Source: Rhodospirillales bacterium 24-66-33 (GTDB taxonomy: Bacteria; Pseudomonadota; Alphaproteobacteria; Reyranellales; Reyranellaceae). From it: a stretch of DNA of 64,000 nucleotides. Location: contig NCHQ01000005.1 in the NCBI GenBank assembly GCA_002281855.1, forward strand, positions 1-64,000. Direction: 5' to 3'. Shown in pieces: positions 53,239-62,086 of the stretch. The first letter of the stretch is position 1, and every line of letters begins with the position of its first letter. Position numbers and translations under genes: made by a program. The notes under the pieces were generated by a model that did not search any database, had not been told where the DNA came from, and saw only the letters and a list, made by a program, of their open reading frames with translations.

Positions 53239-54264
53239 ATGAAACTCGCGCACTTCGGCATGCCGCTACTGACGCTTGCAGCCATCGCCGGCTCGGCCGC
53301 GACGGCGTCGGCCCAGATCGTCATCAAGATCGCCGACTCGTTTCCGGCCGGCCACTACGTCGTGGAAAACATGACCAAGCCGTGGATGGAAGAGGTCACC
53401 AAGCAGACCGGCGGCAAGGTCAAGTTCGAGTACTATCCGGCCGAGCAGCTCGGCAAGGCCAAGGACATGCTGTCGCTGACGCAGAGCGGCGTGGCGGACA
53501 TGGCCTATGTCGTGCCGTCGTTCGTTCCCGACAAGATGCCGCTGTCGCCGGTGGCCGAGCTGCCGCTCGCAGAAGCGGTCGGCTGCAACGGCGCCATGGC
53601 CTATTACAACCTCGTCAACACGGACAGCCAGCTGCGCAAGCTCGACTTCGACGCCAACCGCGTCCGTCCGCTGCTGGTCCAGAACCTGCCGCCCTACCAG
53701 GTCTTCACGGCGAAGAAGATTTCGTCGTTGAAGGAGCTGCAGGGCATGAAGATCCGCGTCACGGGCTCGGCCAAGGCCGCCGTGATCCAACGCGTCGGCG
53801 CGGTGCCGGTGCAGATTCCGACGCCGGAAGTGCGCGAGGCGCTGTCGCGCGGCACGGTCGACGGCATCAACTTCGTCTACACCAGCCTGTTCCCGTACGA
53901 CCTGAACCCGCTGGTGAAGACCGGCACGACCGACGTGAATTTCGGTGGCTGGATCTCCAGTTACATCATCAGCGATCGCAAGTGGAAGTCCCTGCCGGCC
54001 GACGTCCAGCAGGTCATGGCAACGCTGGCAGAGAAGTATTCCCGCCAGAATTGCGAGAAGGTGATGGTCGACGACGTGCGCGACCGCGACCGCCTCGTGC
54101 AGGGCGGCATGACGCTGCTGCGCCTCACCGATGCCGAGAAAGCCGACTTCGAAGCCAAGACGCGCGACGTCGCCGACCAGTGGGCGGCCGACCTCGACAA
54201 GCGCGGCAAGGCCGGCAGCGTGGTCCTGAAGGAGTATCGCGACCAGCTCGCCAAGAAGAACTGA
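53239..54264 (+). CDS. dctP: TRAP transporter substrate-binding protein (DctP family)
   Basis: The 341 residues start with a Sec signal peptide (MKLAHFGMPLLTLAAIAGSA ending near ATASA-Q). IKIADSFPAGHYVVENMTKP and LGKAKDMLSLTQSGVADMAY follow, with the ligand-binding Arg in MKIRVTGSAKAAV. GGAGGA with 7-bp spacing favours ATG 53239 over 53233. The hairpin after the gene may protect its message, as the binding protein is usually needed in excess. Confidence 0.93.
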   Translation: MKLAHFGMPLLTLAAIAGSAATASAQIVIKIADSFPAGHYVVENMTKPWMEEVTKQTGGKVKFEYYPAEQLGKAKDMLSLTQSGVADMAYVVPSFVPDKMPLSPVAELPLAEAVGCNGAMAYYNLVNTDSQLRKLDFDANRVRPLLVQNLPPYQVFTAKKISSLKELQGMKIRVTGSAKAAVIQRVGAVPVQIPTPEVREALSRGTVDGINFVYTSLFPYDLNPLVKTGTTDVNFGGWISSYIISDRKWKSLPADVQQVMATLAEKYSRQNCEKVMVDDVRDRDRLVQGGMTLLRLTDAEKADFEAKTRDVADQWAADLDKRGKAGSVVLKEYRDQLAKKN

Positions 54265-54277
54265 CTGCGCATGGTAT

Positions 54278-54300
54278 CCCGGTCCCATGGCGGGACCGGG
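54278..54300. promoter_or_regulatory. Perfect 9-bp hairpin between dctP and the CoA-transferase gene
   Basis: CCCGGTCCC (54278-54286), loop ATGGC, GGGACCGGG (54292-54300), 13 bp after the dctP stop and 29 bp before the next ATG. No T-run follows. It may partly terminate transcription or shield the TRAP message from 3' decay. Confidence 0.6.
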
Positions 54301-54329
54301 AAGGCGTTCGCGTTTCCTGGGGTTTGACG

Positions 54330-55526
54330 ATGCCGCTTTCCGGCGTGAAGATTCTCGATCTGACGACGGTGCTCATGGGCCCGTACGCCACGCAGCTTCT
54401 GGGCGATTTCGGCGCCGACGTGACCAAGGTCGAGGCAGCGGGCGGCGATTCGGTGCGGGGCATCGGTCCCGGCCGCAATGACGGCATGGGTGCGGCCTTC
54501 CTGGCGGTCAACCGCAACAAGCGCAGCATCTCGATCGACCTCAAGCACGAGAGCGGCCGGCAATTGCTGCTCGACCTGGCGCGCACCGCCGACGTGCTGG
54601 TCTACAATCTGCGCCCTCACGTCATGGAGAAGCTCGGCCTCACCTACGAAGTCTTCGAGGCGATCAACCCGAAGCTGCTCTATGTCGGCGTCTACGGCTA
54701 TGGCCGCCATGGCCGCTACGCGAAGCGCCCGGCATACGACGACCTGATCCAGGCCATGACGGCCATCCCCTCGCTCTACGGACAGTCGACCGGCTCGGAT
54801 CCGCGCTATGTGCCGTTTCCCGTCGTCGACCGCTTCGTCGGTCTCTACGCGGCGATGACGATCGCGTCCGCGCTCTACGAGCGCACGCGTTCGGGCCGGG
54901 GCCAGCGGATCGACGTGCCCATGTTCGAGACCATGGCCAGCGTCGTGCTCGGCGACCATATCGGCGGCCATGCCTTCGTCCCGCCGATCGGTCCGCCGGG
55001 CTATGCGCGCCAGCTCTCGCGCAGCCGCCGCCCCTATCCGACCCGCGACGGGTACCTCGCGATCCTTCCCTACAACGACGAGCAGTGCCGCCGCTTCTTC
55101 CGGTCGGTCGACAAGCTCGAACTCTTCGAGAACGATCCCCGGTTCGCCGACATCGGGGCGCGCACGCGCAACATCGACGCGCTCTACGACATCGTCGCCG
55201 ACATCCTGACCACCCGCACCACCGACGAATGGTTGGACGTGATGGCCGAGGCGGACATCCCGGCCACCCCCCTCTACGGGCTGAGCGACGTGTTCGAGGA
55301 TCCCCACCTCCGGGAGGTCGGCTTCTTCCGCGAGCAGGAACATCCGACCGAGGGCCGCGTGCTGTCGATGCGCGTGCCGTCGGAATGGTCGCGGACGCCG
55401 CCGCAGCACGATCGACCGGCGCCGCGCATGGGCGCCGACTTCCAAGGCATCCTCACCGAGCTCGGCCTCTCCCCCGAGCGCATCGAGGCACTCACGTCTG
55501 CGGGCGTCGTAAAGGCGGGCAAATGA
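54330..55526 (+). CDS. CoA-transferase family III (CaiB/BaiF)
   Basis: The 398-residue protein starts MPLSGVKILDLTTVLMGPYA with GDFGADVTKVEAAGGDSVRG, the family nucleotide region. YDDLIQAMTA holds the catalytic Asp position of class III enzymes (usually GxDxxxQA). It would move CoA from a donor acyl-CoA to the acid imported by the TRAP system. It overlaps the next gene by 4 bp. Confidence 0.9.
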   Translation: MPLSGVKILDLTTVLMGPYATQLLGDFGADVTKVEAAGGDSVRGIGPGRNDGMGAAFLAVNRNKRSISIDLKHESGRQLLLDLARTADVLVYNLRPHVMEKLGLTYEVFEAINPKLLYVGVYGYGRHGRYAKRPAYDDLIQAMTAIPSLYGQSTGSDPRYVPFPVVDRFVGLYAAMTIASALYERTRSGRGQRIDVPMFETMASVVLGDHIGGHAFVPPIGPPGYARQLSRSRRPYPTRDGYLAILPYNDEQCRRFFRSVDKLELFENDPRFADIGARTRNIDALYDIVADILTTRTTDEWLDVMAEADIPATPLYGLSDVFEDPHLREVGFFREQEHPTEGRVLSMRVPSEWSRTPPQHDRPAPRMGADFQGILTELGLSPERIEALTSAGVVKAGK

Positions 55527-56671
55527 GCGGCAAGGGCGTTCTTTCCGGAGTCCGGATCGTCGAGTTCGCAGGCATCGGCCCGTCGCCGATGGCGGCCATG
55601 CTGCTGGCCGAGCTCGGGGCCGAGGTGCTGCGCGTCGACCGCACGACGAAGGTCCAGCTCGGCACGCACAAGCCGGAGCGCTTCAATCTCCTCTATCGCA
55701 GCCGGCGCACGATCGACGTCGACCTCAAAGCGGCGGAGGGCAAGGCGCTCGCGCTCGATCTTGTCGCCAAGGCCGATATCGTCCTGGAAGGGTTCCGCCC
55801 GGGCGTCATGGAGCGGCTGGGGCTCGGCCCCGACGATTGCTTCGCGCGTCGTCCCGGCCTCGTCTATGGCCGCGTCACCGGCTGGGGCCAGGAAGGGCCG
55901 CTCAGCGCCTATGCCGGCCACGATCTGAACTACGTCGCACTCTCGGGGGCGCTGCATGCCATCGGTGCGAAGGACGGTCCGCCGATCCCGCCGCTCAATC
56001 TGGTCGGGGATTTCGGCGGCGGTGCGCTCTACATCGCGATGGGTGTGCTGGCCGCGCTGGTTCAGGCCCGTGCGACCGGCAAGGGCCAGGTCGTGGATGC
56101 CGCGATGGTCGACGGCGCCTTGTCGCTGATGACGGTCTTCTACGGCGTCAACGCCGCGGGCCTGTTCTCGACCGAGCGCGGCACCAACGCGCTCGACGGC
56201 AGCGATCCCTACTACGCCGTCTATGCCTGCGCCGACGGAAAGTACCTCTCCGTGGCGCCGATCGAGACCCGCTTTCGCGAGGTCTTCTCGGACATCGCCG
56301 GACTGGAGTTGCGCGGCCATCCGGATCTCACGCCCACGACGGCCGAGGCCAAGGAGCGCGTGCGGCAGCTGATCGCGGCGAAGCTGCTCACCAGGACACG
56401 CGACGAATGGGCGGCGCTGTTCGCCGCCAGCGACGCCTGCGTGGCCCCCGTGCTCTCGGTCGAAGAAGCGCCGTCGCATCCCCATCTCGCGGCGCGCCGC
56501 TCCTTCACGACGCTGGACGGCATCGTCCAGCCGGTCCCCGCGCCGCGCATGCCGGGCAACGACAGGCCGGCGACGCTGGCGCGGCGGGACGATCCGGCCG
56601 GCGCGCTGGCCGACTGGGGAATCGATGCTGCCCGGGCCGAGGCGCTGAAAACCGCCGGCCTGCTGGCCTAG
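55523..56671 (+). CDS. CoA-transferase family III, alpha-methylacyl-CoA racemase-like
   Basis: The 382-residue protein of the CaiB/BaiF family has LSGVRIVEFAGIGPSPMAAM, GRVTGWGQEGPLSAYAGHDL and NLVGDFGGGALYIAMGVLAA. GHDLNY and GDFGGG carry the His/Asp positions typical of alpha-methylacyl-CoA racemase. A racemase next to acyl-CoA dehydrogenases fits a branched (2-methyl) acyl-CoA, whose S isomer only is oxidised. Confidence 0.87.
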   Translation: MSGKGVLSGVRIVEFAGIGPSPMAAMLLAELGAEVLRVDRTTKVQLGTHKPERFNLLYRSRRTIDVDLKAAEGKALALDLVAKADIVLEGFRPGVMERLGLGPDDCFARRPGLVYGRVTGWGQEGPLSAYAGHDLNYVALSGALHAIGAKDGPPIPPLNLVGDFGGGALYIAMGVLAALVQARATGKGQVVDAAMVDGALSLMTVFYGVNAAGLFSTERGTNALDGSDPYYAVYACADGKYLSVAPIETRFREVFSDIAGLELRGHPDLTPTTAEAKERVRQLIAAKLLTRTRDEWAALFAASDACVAPVLSVEEAPSHPHLAARRSFTTLDGIVQPVPAPRMPGNDRPATLARRDDPAGALADWGIDAARAEALKTAGLLA

Positions 56672-56679
56672 GAATCCCA

Positions 56680-57810
56680 ATGCTGCAGATTGCCTTTCCC
56701 CATCGCAACGCGGACCTCGACGCCTTCGGCGCGTTTCGCGAGCGCGTACGAGCCTTCCTCGATGCCGATCCCGCGGCCCGTGACCCGCGCGCCGATTGCT
56801 GGTCGCAGTTCGATGCCGCGTTCAGCCGCCGCCTCGCAGCGGAGGGATTTCTCGGACTGACCTGGCCGAAGAAATATGGTGGCGGCGAAAGATCGTCGCT
56901 CGAGCGCTTTGTCCTGCTGGAGGAACTGCTGGCCGCAGGCGCGCCCGTCGGCGCCCACTGGATTTCCGAGCGGCAGGTCGGGCCCCTGCTGCTGCGCTAC
57001 GGAACCGAGGCGCAGCGGACGGAATTCCTGCCGCGCATCGCCCGCGCCGAGCTCTTCTTCTGCATCGGCCTCAGCGAACCGGACAGCGGCTCCGATCTGG
57101 CGAGCCTGCGCACGACCGCGGTGTCCACGCCGGAAGGGTGGCGCGTGCGCGGCCGCAAGGTGTGGACGTCGAACGCCCACCGCAACCACTACATGATCCT
57201 GCTGTGCCGCACCGACCCGCAATCGCAGCGTCATGCGGGCCTGTCGCAGCTCATCGTCGACATGGCGTCGCCCGGCCTGACGCTGCGGCCGATCCCCAAC
57301 ATGTCGGGCGAGCACGAGTTCAACGAAGTGACCTTCGACGACGTGCTCGTGCCGGCCGACCGGCTGGTCGGCACGGCGGGCAACGGGTGGGAACAGGTGA
57401 CGAGCGAGCTCGCCTTCGAGCGCAGCGGCCCTGAGCGCTTCATGTCGTCCTTCATCCTGCTGCGGCATCTGGCGAAGACGGCGCATGCCTTGCCGGCCGA
57501 GAAGCTCGGCCTGCTGACGGCGCGGCTGCTCGGCCTGCGCGCCCTCTCGGTCTCCGTCGCCGCCATGCTGAACGACGGCAAGCTGCCCAACCTCGAAGCG
57601 GCGCTGGTGAAGGAGCTGGGCTCGCGCCTCGAACAGGATGTCGGCGAGGTTCTTCTCGACGGACTCGAGAGTGCGCCCAATCCGGGGAGCGCCGATACGC
57701 TGAACCGGCTGATCGCCCAGACGCTGCTCCACGCACCGTCCTATTCCATCCGCGGCGGCGCCCGCGAAATCCTGCGCGGCATCATCGCGCGCGGCCTGGG
57801 ATTACGCTGA
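56680..57810 (+). CDS. Acyl-CoA dehydrogenase, large-subunit type
   Basis: The 376-residue protein has the N-terminal FGAFRERVRAFLDADPAARD, GLTWPKKYGGGERSSLERFV, the FAD motif CIGLSEPDSGSDLASLRTTA, and W-TSN-type loop RKVWTSNAHRNHYM. The C-terminus is SIRGGAREILRGIIARGLGL; the xEG of single-chain enzymes is replaced by RGG. This end is usual in two-gene acyl-CoA dehydrogenases. The next gene is its likely small partner, overlapping by one base. Confidence 0.88.
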   Translation: MLQIAFPHRNADLDAFGAFRERVRAFLDADPAARDPRADCWSQFDAAFSRRLAAEGFLGLTWPKKYGGGERSSLERFVLLEELLAAGAPVGAHWISERQVGPLLLRYGTEAQRTEFLPRIARAELFFCIGLSEPDSGSDLASLRTTAVSTPEGWRVRGRKVWTSNAHRNHYMILLCRTDPQSQRHAGLSQLIVDMASPGLTLRPIPNMSGEHEFNEVTFDDVLVPADRLVGTAGNGWEQVTSELAFERSGPERFMSSFILLRHLAKTAHALPAEKLGLLTARLLGLRALSVSVAAMLNDGKLPNLEAALVKELGSRLEQDVGEVLLDGLESAPNPGSADTLNRLIAQTLLHAPSYSIRGGAREILRGIIARGLGLR

Positions 57811-58829
57811 TGATCGAAGACAATCCGGTCCATGCCTCGGCCCTGCGCGCCCTGGCGCCGATCTCGACGATCGGCAGAGGCAACGACGTCCCGGCGCCGG
57901 ATGCCTGGACAGGCCACTGGCCGACGCTCGAGCGGGATGGCTTCACCTTGCCCGCCGTGGCCGCCGAGCTCGGGGGCACCGGCGGCGAGCCGCCGGACGA
58001 GCTTGCCGTGATCCATGCCTGCGCCGCCGTGGCGGCGCGCTGTCCGCTGCCGGAGACGGCGGTGGCCGGTGCCTTGCTGGCCGCGGCGGGGCACGCCGTG
58101 CCGGCAGGTCCGCTCACTCTCGTTCCTCCCGCCGGCTGCGCCGGTCTCGCGCTGGTCGACGGCCTGCTCGAGGGCGTGGCGACCGGCGTGCCCTGGGCCG
58201 CACAGGTCGGCCACGCGCTGCTGCCTCTGTCGCAGGGACTCGCGCTCGTGACTCTGGAGGGCTGCGTCATCGAGGCCGGCCGCAATCTCGCGGGCGAGCC
58301 GCGCGACTCGGTGCGTTTCCACCGGCACCGTCCCGTGGCCGTATTGCCGGACGCGTCGGCGGATGCGCTGCTGCTGCGCGGCGCGCTGATGCGGTCGGTA
58401 CAGATCTGCGCGGCGGCCGAACAGGCGCTCAAGCTGGCCATCGGCTACACCACGACTCGCGTTCAGTTCGGCAAGCCGCTGGCCTCCTTCCAGGCCGTCC
58501 AGCACCAGATCGCGGGCGCTGCCAGCAAGCTGGCGGCCGCGCGGATCCTGCTCGACGCCGCCTACGATGCCCTGGCGAGCGGCGATGCAGGTCGCGAGAT
58601 TGCGGCGGCCCGGATCAATGCCTGCCTCGCGGGCGGCGAGTGCGCTTCGGTGGCCCATCAGGTGCACGGTGCGATGGGCTATGCCTGGGAATACGATCTG
58701 CATCGCCACACGTCGGCGATCCAGGCCTGGCGCGCCGAGTTCGGCCCGCTCACCTATTGGGCCGAGCGGCTGGGTGCCCAGGCCATGGCGGCACCGTCCG
58801 TCGATCTCTGGCAGTTCATCACCTCATGA
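57810..58829 (+). CDS. Acyl-CoA dehydrogenase, partner subunit
   Basis: The protein has 339 residues and is diverged in its N-terminal half (no clear FAD motif). The C-terminal helical domain is of the acyl-CoA dehydrogenase type (IGYTTTRVQFGKPLASFQAV, QVHGAMGYAWEYDLHRHTSA). It shares one base with the previous gene's stop (TGATG), indicating co-translation, as in heteromeric FadE-type dehydrogenases. Confidence 0.84.
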   Translation: MIEDNPVHASALRALAPISTIGRGNDVPAPDAWTGHWPTLERDGFTLPAVAAELGGTGGEPPDELAVIHACAAVAARCPLPETAVAGALLAAAGHAVPAGPLTLVPPAGCAGLALVDGLLEGVATGVPWAAQVGHALLPLSQGLALVTLEGCVIEAGRNLAGEPRDSVRFHRHRPVAVLPDASADALLLRGALMRSVQICAAAEQALKLAIGYTTTRVQFGKPLASFQAVQHQIAGAASKLAAARILLDAAYDALASGDAGREIAAARINACLAGGECASVAHQVHGAMGYAWEYDLHRHTSAIQAWRAEFGPLTYWAERLGAQAMAAPSVDLWQFITS

Positions 58830-59641
58830 AAGGGTCTGGAATGGAGCCGGCAGTCCTGGTCGAACGGGACGGCGGCATCGCCGTCGTTCGCCTGAACCGG
58901 CCGCAGCGCCGCAATGCCTTCACCGACGTCGCGATGATCGACGAGGTGGCGGACACCATCCGCACGCTCGATCGCGACCGGGAGGTGAAGTGCCTCGTGC
59001 TGACGGGCAACGGCTCGGCCTTCTCGGCCGGCGGCGACCTCAAGGCGATGCTCGACGGGACCTCCCTCGTCGACCGCGAGCGTCCCGAGGCGACGCGCAT
59101 GGCCTATCGCCGCGGCATCCAGCAACTGCCCGAGCTGTTCGAGGCGCTGGAGGTGCCGGTGATCGCGGCCGTCAACGGTCCGGCGATGGGCGCCGGCTGC
59201 GATCTTGCGATGATGTGCGACATCCGCATCGCCTCCGAGACCGCGCGTTTCGCCCAGACATTCGTCACCCTGGGTCTGGTGTCGGGTGATGGTGGCGCCT
59301 GGCTGCTACCGCGCACGATGAGCTTCGCCGACGCCTGCGAGCTGGCTTTCACCGGAGACACGATCGACGCGGCGCGAGCGCTTGAGATCGGTCTCGTCAG
59401 TCGTGTCGTCCCGCCGGAGAGGCTGATGGAGGAGACGATGTCGCTGGCCCGGCGCATCGCGCGTCATCCGGCCGACGGCGTGCGCATGACCAAGCGCCTG
59501 CTCAGGATGGGGCGCAACATGCAGATCAACCATCTGCTCGAAGTCTCGGCGGCGATGCAGGCGCTGGGGCACAATACGCCGGAACATCGCACGGCCCTGG
59601 TGGAGGCCTATGAGCGCATCTCGCGAAAGCCGACGCGCTAA
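58826..59641 (+). CDS. Enoyl-CoA hydratase/isomerase family protein
   Basis: This 271-residue crotonase has AFSAGGDLKAMLDG (oxyanion hole), PVIAAVNGPAMGAGCDLAMM, and FAQTFVTLGLVSGDGGAWLL. Start at ATG 58826, which overlaps the previous stop; ATG 58841 is an alternative. It is last in the operon and is convergent with the IclR gene, with a 4-bp overlap of stop codons. Confidence 0.9.
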   Translation: MKGSGMEPAVLVERDGGIAVVRLNRPQRRNAFTDVAMIDEVADTIRTLDRDREVKCLVLTGNGSAFSAGGDLKAMLDGTSLVDRERPEATRMAYRRGIQQLPELFEALEVPVIAAVNGPAMGAGCDLAMMCDIRIASETARFAQTFVTLGLVSGDGGAWLLPRTMSFADACELAFTGDTIDAARALEIGLVSRVVPPERLMEETMSLARRIARHPADGVRMTKRLLRMGRNMQINHLLEVSAAMQALGHNTPEHRTALVEAYERISRKPTR

Positions 59642-60411
59642 TTGCTACTGATCGCCTCGGCGGTGGCCTGCAGCCGTTCGAGGTTTTCCTTGAAGTTCGT
59701 CTTGATGCGCACGGTGGGGCCGGAGATCGCCAGCGCATAATGCTCGCCGCGCATCGTCAGCGGCACGCAAAGGGACGTCATGTCGGAGATGGTCTCTTCC
59801 GCATTCGTGTACCAGCCGCGGCGGCGGCTGACGGTCAGCTCCTTCCTGAGTTGGGCGGCGTCGGTAATGGTGTGCCTCGTGACTTTCTCCAGGATCACAT
59901 GGGATAAGAACTTCTCGAATTCGTCTTCGGTCAGGGAGCCGAGCAGAGCCTTGCCGATGGCTGTCGCATGCACGGGCCGCAGGTCGCCAACTTGCGGCAT
60001 ATAACGGGCCGGCCCCGAGGTCCCCTCCACTGCGAGCAGAATGACCTTGTTGCGGCAGAGCTTGCCGAACATTGCCGTCTCGCGCGACTCGTCGCATAAT
60101 TGGCGCACGGCGCTGCCGACCACCGACAGAACGGGATCTGCCTTTCTGATGTCCTCTGCTACGTCGCGTAGTCGTGCGGTGGGGTAGAAGCTGTTGCCGG
60201 GCGGCAAATTGAAAAGGTAACCCCTGGCCTCCAGAGTGCGGATGATCGAGAAGCAGCTCGACACCGGGACCTTCAGAGCCCGCGCTAGCTCTGACACGGT
60301 CATCGGCCGGCGAATGGTGGCGAAGGCCTCGAACAAGTCAATGGTGCGTGATGCAGCGCGGACGTTGATCCCGGTGGCCTTGCCGTCCTTGTCCTTCCTA
60401 CTTTCTTTCAA
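59638..60411 (-). CDS. IclR-family transcriptional regulator
   Basis: The 257-residue protein has a winged helix-turn-helix (AASRTIDLFEAFATIRRPMT, VSELARALKVPVSSCFSIIR) and effector domain (VHATAIGKALLGSLTEDEFE with the GKA segment). IclR proteins often control catabolic operons such as the one it converges on. The region 5' of it carries a TGCTGT / ACAGCA dyad that may be autoregulatory. Confidence 0.92.
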   Translation of the reverse strand: MKESRKDKDGKATGINVRAASRTIDLFEAFATIRRPMTVSELARALKVPVSSCFSIIRTLEARGYLFNLPPGNSFYPTARLRDVAEDIRKADPVLSVVGSAVRQLCDESRETAMFGKLCRNKVILLAVEGTSGPARYMPQVGDLRPVHATAIGKALLGSLTEDEFEKFLSHVILEKVTRHTITDAAQLRKELTVSRRRGWYTNAEETISDMTSLCVPLTMRGEHYALAISGPTVRIKTNFKENLERLQATAEAISSN

Positions 60412-60880
60412 TTGCTACCTCGAATGTGCTGTAGCAGAATGCCCGTGCCTGTAAAGCACAGCATTTGCGTCATTGCACGGCTGGTCGGGGACGAGAGTGC
60501 GTTGGTGGGTCGGCAAGCCGGCTTTTGATTCCGACTGATTTCTCCTTTAGGCGGACGGCATGCAGCCCGGTTATCCGATGCCGTTGAACTAGCTTGGCTT
60601 TCGCCATCTCCACGCTCGAGGCCGGTCGCGCTGGCGATCGCCCGGGCCTGATGCGGGTTGGACTGAGAACCCGTGCGCTCCGTCTTTCCGACGGATAAAG
60701 CGCCCTGATCCAGCGCCAAGAAGGTCGTGTCCCCGGTGGTGGTGTAGCTGATCGGAGCGAGGCCGCGAGCGAGCGCGCCCATGGGGTCGCTGTAGCGAGG
60801 GAGCGGCATTGCGCTGGTCACCGACGATTTCCAGTTAAGGTCGGGTTGCGACATCCAACTCTTGACCAAGGAAACCACCG
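60412..60880. other. Region upstream of iclR and before the IS256 remnant
   Basis: This is 469 bp. TGCTGT near 60428 and ACAGCA near 60460 form a loose dyad close to the iclR start. A minus-strand frame around 60640-60790 (YSDPMGALARGLAPISYTTT) has a coding look but no family was recognised; it may be gene debris. The last 60 bp before 60881 probably belong to the IS256 end. Confidence 0.45.
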
Positions 60881-61585
60881 ATGACCGCCGATATGATGGA
60901 CCTGCATACGCTCGTGGAGAAGGCCCCCGACGCCGACCCTCCTGCTCGAGATGATCGCTTTTGCCGCTGAACGGCTGATGGAGATCGAGGTCGTGGCGCT
61001 GACCGGCCCCGGCCATGGCGAGAAGAGCTCGACGCGGCTGGCGCAGCATAACGGCTATCGCGACCGCGATTGGGAGACCCGAGCCGGCACGGTCGAGCTG
61101 CGCTTCCCCAAGCGCGCGAAGGCAGCTACTTCCCGGGCTTCTTCGAGCCCACGCGCATGGCCGAGAAGGCGCTGAAGCGGTGATCCAGGAGGCCTACATC
61201 CAGGGCATCTCGACCCGCTCGGTCGATGATCTGGTCAAGGCCATGGGCATGACCGGCATCTCCACGAGCCAGGTGAGCCGGCTGTGCGAGGAGATCTACC
61301 AGCGGGTCAAGGCCTTCCTCGACCGGCCGATCGCGGGCGATTGGCCGTATCTGTTGATCGACGCGACCTACGTGAAGGTCCGCCAAGCCGGCCGCATCGT
61401 GTCGGTCGCCGTCATCGTCGCCGTCGGTGTCAACGCGGATGGCGGGCGCGAAGTGCTCGGCATGGACAAAGGCCATCGGAGGCGAGACCTTCTAGGCGTT
61501 CCTGCGCAAGCTTGCCCGGCGCGGCCTGCGCGAAGTCAAGCTGGTCGTCTCCGACGCCCACGAGGCCATTAAGGCGGCTGTCTCG
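60881..61585 (+). pseudogene. tnpA: IS256-family transposase, frameshifted and truncated
   Basis: It starts MTADMMDLHTLVEKAPDA, so the native N-terminus is kept (unlike the copy at 39551). Several single-base changes break it: before EMIAFAAERL, at RAKAATS (expected LRKGSYFPG), after EKAL, and near DKGHRRRDL. It stops at IKAAVS near 61585, where other DNA begins. The DDE region is only partly present. Confidence 0.85.
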
Positions 61586-61762
61586 GATAAGGTCCCCGGA
61601 AGCTATGAGGATTTCGCACGCCTGGTCGTGCCGGAGTTGCAGCGCCGTGGCATCTTTCGCCGCGAGTATCCTGGAGCGACGCTGCGCGACACGCTCGGTA
61701 TTCCGCGTCCTGCAGTCAATTCGTGGCGCCGCTTGCCGCTGATTGGAGCTCCGCCGCGCTAG
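61586..61762 (+). pseudogene. C-terminal fragment of an NtaA/DszA-type flavin monooxygenase
   Basis: The frame [40 protein letters not shown] ends at TAG 61760-61762. The EDF...[24 protein letters not shown] pattern is the conserved C-terminus of luciferase-like nitrilotriacetate/dibenzothiophene-sulfone monooxygenases. Only the last 58 residues remain, joined to the IS256 remnant. Confidence 0.78.
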
Positions 61763-62086
61763 GCTTTTTGGTTCCGGCGCCTGATGGCTTGGGGCGAATG
61801 CAAATCTCATCCGCCTCGAAGACGGACTTCTCTAGGGTCATCAAACTCTTGTCGGCTAGTAACTCTCAGGCGCGCCCGGATAGCCGGACCAAACTCTATT
61901 CGGCCGGCCTCACGAAGCGGCCGCTCGGCTGGAGCCGCAGGAGGGGCGTCTTCGCCATCCGGTAACGATCTCTTGCGCGCTAAGGCGGAGAACACAGCTG
62001 GCTCTGCTGTGTAGTACCGACAAACCCGTAGGCGCTACTGGCATGGGCAAGACTTGCAGGAGCACGTCCTGACCGCCCGCAAGCGC
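61763..62086. other. Intergenic region with a short hairpin
   Basis: This is 324 bp. ACACAGC (61992-61998) and GCTGTGT (62006-62012) can pair around a 7-nt loop, about 75 bp beyond the end of the exporter gene on the minus strand. It may be a weak terminator for that operon. No gene recognised. Confidence 0.4.

Noticed and set aside
53382..54329. Long 5' extension of the first CoA-transferase frame through the dctP gene
   Set aside because: The extension runs out of frame through dctP and has an Arg/Gly/Pro-rich composition; the family start MPLSGVKILDL is at 54330.
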